A DNA stretch of 64,000 nucleotides. Origin: Pictodentalium vernedei (taxonomy: Eukaryota; Mollusca; Scaphopoda; Dentaliida; Dentaliidae). Shown here one piece after another: positions 58,013 through 64,000 of the stretch. The stretch is from assembly GCA_031216915.1 (NCBI GenBank), contig CM062292.1:7999920-8063919 (forward strand). Reading direction: 5' to 3'. How positions within the stretch are numbered: the first letter of the stretch is position 1; each line of letters begins with the position of its first letter. A program made the translations under genes and the position numbers. The notes beneath the pieces are model-generated. The model was not told the origin of the DNA and did not search any database. It was given only the letters and a program-made list of their open reading frames with translations.

Positions 58013-58726
58013 TTTTGGGCTGAAAACCACGAGAAACGGTACGTATCACATAATGTGTTCCGATTCCGTATCAAATAGACGATTCATTCTGATTCCATAG
58101 CATATAGACGACTCGTTTCCGGCAACGCGACGGGCTATCATAACAGGCACATGAATACATTCTATGTGCGTTTCAGTGTACGACTCAACTGATCGCTTCT
58201 GAAACAAAACAAAATTCCTTACAGTTAGCGACAGAACTAGTAACAGCCAATGTCAGCCACAAAAAAATAGAAACTACACAATTCAATATTACACCTTCCC
58301 GGTTCCTGAGGATGTGCCGACGTCACACTCTCGTAAATTCAAGCGGATCATCATAGGAAGTGACACTGTGAATAATGTGACAACACAACTTTGAAAATGG
58401 CGATGACCGCGTTACTCATTGTTTGTTATAGTGCACAACAATATAGTTCCATAAAAAATGTTTTTTTAAAACTTTTTTCACACCCAACATTATGGCCCCA
58501 CACTGTATTAATAATTTAATATTTAATCTGTTTATGTGACATAATTGTTAGATAAATAAATTATCATGATAATGTACATGTACATGTCCGGTGATTTGCA
58601 TCAGATTCTCTGTGGTGTCCAAAAATGGGATCACAACTCACCGGCAAAGCAGGCTCGTTGAGATCCCACTCTGGACACCACCAATCTGATACAAATCACA
58701 GTACATGCACATTATCATGATAATCT
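57992..58726. mobile_element. element with central palindrome, copy 2
   Basis: Matches 25479-26102 (CACGAGAAACGGTACGTATC, GCATCAGATTCTC, GGGATCACAACTC). Its palindrome has more mismatches than copy 1, so the copy is older or has not been homogenised. Confidence 0.8.
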
Positions 58727-60115
58727 AAATTTTTTACACACCTATTAATGTAAAACACGGGATTTCCACTGTTCTGTCTGTGCGATAAAAATAAAATTGT
58801 ATCGCACATGGGGTGATACAAAACTCCTTCGATTTCGTTTCCAACGTAAACAGAGAAGGAACCCGTCTAAATAAATCACGTCATCGTTGGTCGGATACAC
58901 TGAAGTCAAGATTGGTTGGGAATTCTGAGTTCCTCATTGAGATTTGTTTACCCGGGATATTTAAACAAACAGATTCGAGTCACAATGTACAAAATAAAAG
59001 TAACATTCTGACTGCTTGTTCCCTGATAAATACTTTCCACGATTGGTCATATAATGATGGAGTGTGCTAAACTTATTAGCTATTAAAAAGGTTTTAGTTG
59101 TTTTATTCCCTGTAGTTAGTCAATATTTGAAGTTCGATTATCGTGGCCGTGACACTGATCGGTATCTAATGGTTTCCTCCAATTGAATACCTTAAAAGTT
59201 AAAAAGCAAATTAGGTTTGGTACCCCGCTCATTAACAATGATGACTTCTTGGCAACGAAGGGAAAGCGGCAATTTTCAACTAAGAAAAGTGCTTTTAGTT
59301 CAATTGTCGTGTAGACTGGTTGTTTCATGGTAGGTGTGTGATAAATACAGAACCGCACATACATTAACCCTTTGATACTTTTATACGCCTTATGACGTAC
59401 GAAATCAAACAAGCGCGTTGATACTTTGTGGTCATTTGTTTTGTTATCATTTTTCGACTTTTTAAAGTGTTAACCCCAATTCCTTTTTTCCCCGAATAGT
59501 GCTCGGTGACAACCGTTGGGCAAAATGTTATTGCAGCTTAAAATACTAACATAATCCTGCTGTCAAGACTTCTTAACTGGTTGAATGCTAACAGCCACTA
59601 TCAGGGCTTTCAAAAAAATGAGGATACCAGAGTCAAAGCCAACACTTTTCTTGCTTATATTTCATATTCAGTGAAATATAAATAATATTTTGTTTATATA
59701 AGTTTGTTTTATTTAGTCTTCGCATACCTCTAAAGTTACGTTTTGACCTGAAACTATTGATGAACGAGTTTGCACCAGTAAACCACCAGTAAAAGAAAAG
59801 AACGATGAAACCTCCGAAAAAAGACTGTCCACTACAAATGAAAATTTCAAAACGTACCCCACAGACATTAACGCGACGCTCGTGCGAAAAACCTGCACGA
59901 AGTTTTCGTGGGCCGGTGACATTCATGATCTACACTAAACTTGTTAACAGGTTGGTTTTTCCAATTACGCGTATCCAATACCATTTTCCGAAAATATCAA
60001 CGTCAGTTTGGATTTCCCCATCTTTGTTTGAATAGTATATATATATATAATTCTGTTAATGTGTGATTCTTGTATATATAACGTATAGAGCTTGTAGCAC
60101 CAGGACCATGCAACT
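58727..60115. other. intron, no exon recognised
   Basis: Open frames around 58813-59070 and 59633-59926 show no family motif. TTAACCCTTTGATACTTTTA at 59364 may be an end of a TTAA-type element. Confidence 0.4.
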
Positions 60116-60194
60116 TGTTTCTGTGAAACGCCCGGACACTTTGATACTTTTTTTATGTGAAGTATCAAAGTAGTGTCTATGCGTTTCACAGAGA
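60116..60194. ncRNA. miRNA-like imperfect hairpin (candidate)
   Basis: GTTTCTGTGAAACGC and ACACTTTGATACTT pair with the complementary 3' arm, with a CCG/TAT internal mismatch, a small GTA bulge and a 10-nt loop. Length of about 79 nt and imperfect pairing suit a pre-miRNA, but a small foldback repeat is equally possible. Confidence 0.3.
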
Positions 60195-61471
60195 CTACAT
60201 GAACACGAGGCCATTTATGTCTCAATGCAACTTACCTATACATCGTACTCTCTATGACGAACCCACTGAGATTACGATGTATTGAGGAAAATGAGGGTGA
60301 TCCATTTTATCAAAATGTTCAAATCACAAATGGTCCTCAAGTAGAATTCCAATTTTGGGGGAAGATGCGTTCACTCTTATCACACCTCCTCTGGATATCT
60401 GCCTGGATTGAGATATATGATATATTCTGAAACTGGATTCTTGTTTTGCATGCAGGATGTTCTTCCATTTATAGCTCGAACGGCAGACGCCATTTGCCCA
60501 AGAAAGTCTTGAATAACTAAAAGCCACCTATCTCTTAATAACGGGATTGATGGCACACTCATTGATAGAAACACGTCTCGCTTGTCTCCTTTGAGCTCCT
60601 CAACGAAGAGGCAGTTGTCACTATAACGAGATATTATATCTCACGTGACTTCCTTGCATTCTGATTGGCTGAAAGATAATACCCTATTTCGTGTAGTTTG
60701 CATCCACAGAACTGACCAGGCACTACACCCAGGCACTACACGTTTTCTATTTTTAGCACACTACTATATCAGTTTTCTTTTCATACTGGGCGAATAAAAC
60801 TGATCAGGCTAAATTTAAAAATCGATTCACAAGAGACACAACATCCACAAAACGACCCGGAAAGAAGGTATTGTGGAAAAATGTATTGCTTTTCCATTGT
60901 TGAAGTCACATTTTTCGAGGCGTTCATTTTATTTCTTGAAAAGATGATCCATATCTCGTTTCGAAGAGAATGATCCATACCTGGGTCCAACTTTCATGAG
61001 AACGCGTCCGGATATGAAAAGTCATTTGTTTCGCTGCTCATATTATTTCGCTTTTTGATTGTATGTTTTGGGCAGTAAACGAATAAATAATGGAATTCAG
61101 TTGAATCTTCGGAGTTTGTATCCTGTGCTGGCCCATTCGGTAATGTATATGTGTGACAAATGTGTGGAAATTATCAAACTGCGTTGTCAAATTTCGAAAA
61201 TTTTAGTTTTCATTCACGAGTTGCGCGATTCTAGAATACACAGTTCCGTTTGGGGGAAATGTTTTGTTTACCCTTGCCGACCGATTCAAAATCTGTCTTC
61301 TGCTCATATCAATAATCCAAGTTAGCCGTGTTTTGGAAAAAGAAAATGTTTTTTAAAAACTACATGGTATTTTTTCTATATAACGCTAGTTCGTAAGGCT
61401 GCTACCTTGGTAACAGATTAACAAATTGGACAGATGTTTTTCTTTATGGGTGTTCTATATAATATAAGGAT
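60195..61471. other. intron, no exon recognised
   Basis: GGCACTACACCCAGGCACTA at 60719 is a short direct repeat. No family recognised elsewhere. Confidence 0.4.
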
Positions 61472-61604
61472 TAGTGCATGTCTTGTCGTTGACTACACCC
61501 ATATAGTGCCCCGTGAGGTGGTGTAGTTCCCTCCGCTTCGCGGCGGGAACTACACCACCTCGATGGGCACTATATGGGCGTAGTCAACTCCAGGCCATGC
61601 ACTA
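61472..61604. mobile_element. 133-bp foldback palindrome
   Basis: Arms of about 64 bp (GTTGACTACACCCATATAGTG, GAGGTGGTGTAGTTCCC and complements) meet at CCGC-TTCG-CGGC with a few mismatches. TAGTGCATG and CATGCACTA are the ends. Confidence 0.85.
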
Positions 61605-62363
61605 TTCGTTAAATAGTGTTCAACCTTTTTCTCGGCAGGTTTCAACTTTCACACGCCGCGCAATCACCGATTGCTTTTTGAAAAATGTATTTTGAAGTCT
61701 ACTGAAAACTGATGTGTGGATGGTAGGCACATTTTTCGCGACATTGCAGTTTGAATCGTTGCATCATATTCCAACTATTATTGACACAAAAGAAGTGCTG
61801 ATATAGAAAAACATAGATGCCTTGTTACACATTGTAAGCACATTTTTCACGACAGTACGATTTAAATAGTTGAGTTGCAACATATTTAAGCTATTATTGA
61901 CACAAAAGAAGTGTTGATACAGGATATGGCCAGTTTCCGTGGTAGGCCTTTCGTTTGATGTTTGATGATTTAAAAGCTGTATGCTATGACTAAAGTCACA
62001 GTGTAACAGCTTTCACGTCATGAAACGTCACGAATGGGAGGAGTTACCGCGTGGATTGAACTGACGCCATCTTAATGCATGCGGTAGATTTAGTTGCGAA
62101 GATTTTCACTGTTGTCCCTGAAATACAGCTGTATAAAGATCAGTGCTAAAATCGCGTTCCGATAATTAAAGAAACTGTAATTTTCGTTAATAGTGCTAAC
62201 CAATTATGTTTTTTACGTTACGTTACGTATAAGGTTAAGGTAATTTTCTAGCGGACGTCACCAAGAAAAGGTTGTATTGTAGTCACACTTCGGGGGTTTG
62301 TTTCTTCTTGCTTCGGTCAGTATTGTGGGTTTGTACGACGAACCACTCGGAGAAAGATTAATT
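61605..62363. other. no exon; diverged direct duplication
   Basis: TATTGACACAAAAGAAGTG occurs at about 61779 and 61893 and GCACATTTTTC at 61727 and 61839, an old ~115-bp tandem pair. Confidence 0.5.
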
Positions 62364-62377
62364 TGAAATTTCATAAT

Positions 62378-62781
62378 TTTAAAAAAAAATTTTTATTAGG
62401 GTTTAACGACACATTAACAGCCAGGGTCATATCATGTCGGTGACAGTTTTACGGGTGGAGGAAGCCGGAGTACCCGGAGAGAACCACCGAGCAACGACGA
62501 GCAGCTGTCAGCTCTCCAACAACTCTGAACTCTGCACCGCGGCATAGGCAGGGTTAGATTGGTTGAAGACATGCGCACCATCGACGTGCAGTACGACTTA
62601 GTACACAGCGTCATCGTGCCCCCGTGTAGGCTATCGAGGTTAAGTCCCTTGCCCAAGGACACAACGCAGGAACACGAATCAGTCGATGAAATGGTCACCC
62701 ATCCAACTACTAACCGCGCTCGACGTTGCTTAACTTCGGTGATCTGACGAGAACCGGTTACCGCGACGCCACCGCGCCCCC
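62378..62781 (-). mobile_element. 5S-rRNA-headed SINE (SINE3-like) with 14-bp target duplication
   Basis: On the minus strand from 62781 the head matches 5S rRNA: TCTCGTCAGATCACCGAAG, TTAAGCAACGTCGAG, GGTTAGTAGTTGGATGGG. This covers the internal pol III promoter boxes. After about 62690 the body is the same as that of the tRNA-headed SINE at 5459-5830. The tail ends GTGTCGTTAAACCCTAATAA. Direct repeats TGAAATTTCATAAT lie at 62364-62377 and 62782-62795. Confidence 0.92.
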
Positions 62782-63042
62782 TGAAATTTCATAATACAGT
62801 TTACCATACGATCACTACTAAATATTTAATTACGGTAATATCGTCCACAACACGTGAAACAAACGCATTAAGTCAGAGGATACACTAAGTTACATTGATT
62901 TTAAATAAATGTCATGCCATAAATTGAATGGAGTCAGGGTGCCTAGTGAGATCAATAACACCAGGCTAGTTTGAAACATCGTTAAATTATAGTATTTAAT
63001 AGTTTATAGTATGTCACTTGATCAAATTGCTGTTGACGATTG

Positions 63043-63624
63043 AGGTTTAACGACACTTTCATCAGCCTACAATACGTGGAGAGTGGATTGTAACTAAATC
63101 ACCCGCGGAGTGGAGTTATCATCCAAACTATAACTTTCAAATTTTGTATATATTGACTAAAACACAAGCAATGTTTCAGCCAATGGACCTTCGGGTTCAA
63201 CCCGGAGGTCCATTGGCTGAAACTTTGCTTGTGCTTGTTATGCTTTTCAACAAATTTGCAATTATTGCTTGGGTGGAATCTCCACTCTGTGGGTGATTTG
63301 GTGATAATACACTCTCCACGTACTGTAGGTCATATTGATTCTGACAGGTTGATGGGTGAAGGAAACGAGAGGACCTTTGGAAAACCACCGAGAAACTGCT
63401 AGTGACAGTCAGACTTTCCTATTTACTAAGTCGGTACAAGCAGAGATAGCAGCGGTTGAAGGCAAGTGCACCACCGACGTGTGGTACGCCACTGTGCCCC
63501 CATGTGGGCAGTCGGAATTAGGTGCCTTGCCTAAGAGCACATCGCAGATGGCGCTGGCCAGCATCGAATCGTCGACCTCTCTGTTTAAAGTGCACTGCTG
63601 TAACCAATGAGCCGCCACGATCCC
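63043..63624 (-). mobile_element. tRNA-headed SINE split by MITE-B
   Basis: The head starts at 63624 (GGCGGCTCATTGGTTACAGC, ACGATTCGATGC). The body runs down to about 63326, then after MITE-B resumes at 63069-63043 with the tail GTGTCGTTAAACCTCAATC (minus strand). The SINE is therefore older than the MITE insertion. Confidence 0.85.
63070..63325. mobile_element. MITE-B copy 4, inside a SINE
   Basis: CAATACGTGGAGAGTGG and CACTCTCCACGTACTG ends with TA on both sides. Core GACCTTCGGGTTCAACCCGG present. Confidence 0.92.
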
Positions 63625-63940
63625 AGTTTATCAAATAATTCATTTTTATATCTAGTCGTTCTTTCGATGAACAGCAGTTCTTGTTTCTGAGTTTCGCGTT
63701 TACGTCATTCTAGACATTTACAGCACCAAAAGTGGAATTGGAATTAGCCATTTTGAAACAAACAATCGGGAACTATTTTGTTCTACTTTTTGCCATGACA
63801 GTGTAACTTCGCAACTGCATGAGCGAGGGGATTTCGGAAGTGAAATTGAATTATCTTTCTCCATTTTGAAGTAATTTATTCAATTAAATTGCATATTATG
63901 CCATGAAAAGAATGGCAAACATATAACGATTTCATATTAA
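63625..63940. other. no feature seen
   Basis: No exon or repeat recognised. Confidence 0.4.
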
Positions 63941-63952
63941 GTTTCCAAACCT

Positions 63953-63990
63953 CATTCACTAAACCCGATCAGAGCGAGTTTAGTGAACGA
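63953..63990. repeat. palindrome near window end
   Basis: ATTCACTAAAC and GTTTAGTGAA face each other across about 13 bases. Likely the centre of another foldback element that continues past the window. Confidence 0.5.
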
Positions 63991-64000
63991 AATCCCAAGA

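Noticed and set aside
59633..59926. A membrane protein on the minus strand
   Set aside because: A hydrophobic stretch exists, but there is no recognisable family and no supporting splice context.
62688..62781. A functional 5S rRNA gene
   Set aside because: Only part of 5S is present, it has substitutions, and it is fused to a SINE body with shared target duplications.
56690..64000. The GAMEN and HEXXH catalytic exons of the aminopeptidase
   Set aside because: I looked for codon patterns for GAMENWG and HELAHQW on the + strand and found none. They are presumably beyond the window.

Overview
The window is eukaryotic genomic DNA, almost certainly from an invertebrate animal. It contains GT-AG introns tens of kilobases long, exons of a membrane-type M1 aminopeptidase, tRNA- and 5S-headed SINEs with target-site duplications, and very many short inverted-repeat DNA transposons (MITEs). 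The sequence alone does not separate mollusc, lancelet, hemichordate and similar lineages.

Only one host gene is readable: an M1 zinc aminopeptidase of the aminopeptidase-N type on the + strand. Five coding exons are visible: 17440-17923 (stalk and start of the N-terminal domain), two tandem alternative exons at 31727-31876 and 31922-32077, 55092-55215, and 56443-56563. Splice phases join cleanly. The first exon (membrane anchor) and the GAMEN/HEXXH catalytic exons were not found and probably lie outside the window. The two alternative exons have the same phase, are both multiples of three, lie 45 bp apart, and differ at a residue that lines the S1 pocket in relatives. They look like a mutually exclusive cassette that could change substrate preference.

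The rest is repeats. 0-17 kb holds a decayed Tc1/mariner transposase, a 21-bp minisatellite (2.28-3.89 kb), SINEs, MITEs, a degenerate ~160-bp tandem array (11.2-12.3 kb) and an 880-bp inverted-repeat element. 18-31 kb (intron) holds many MITE families. 32-55 kb (a 23-kb intron) contains a giant foldback at 39.8-53.4 kb: diverged inverted arms of about 2-3 kb around a loop expanded by a ~52-bp and then a 68-bp minisatellite (~80 copies). 56.6-64 kb has more foldback elements, a 5S-headed SINE and a SINE split by a MITE.

A recurring theme is modularity. Perfect palindromic cores are shared by MITE families with different ends, and a shared SINE body carries either a tRNA-like or a 5S-like head. 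MITE-A alone (TA target site, CAGTTAAAAC ends) has 13 copies, one inserted inside another. Coordinates of repeat ends are read by eye and may be off by a few bases.
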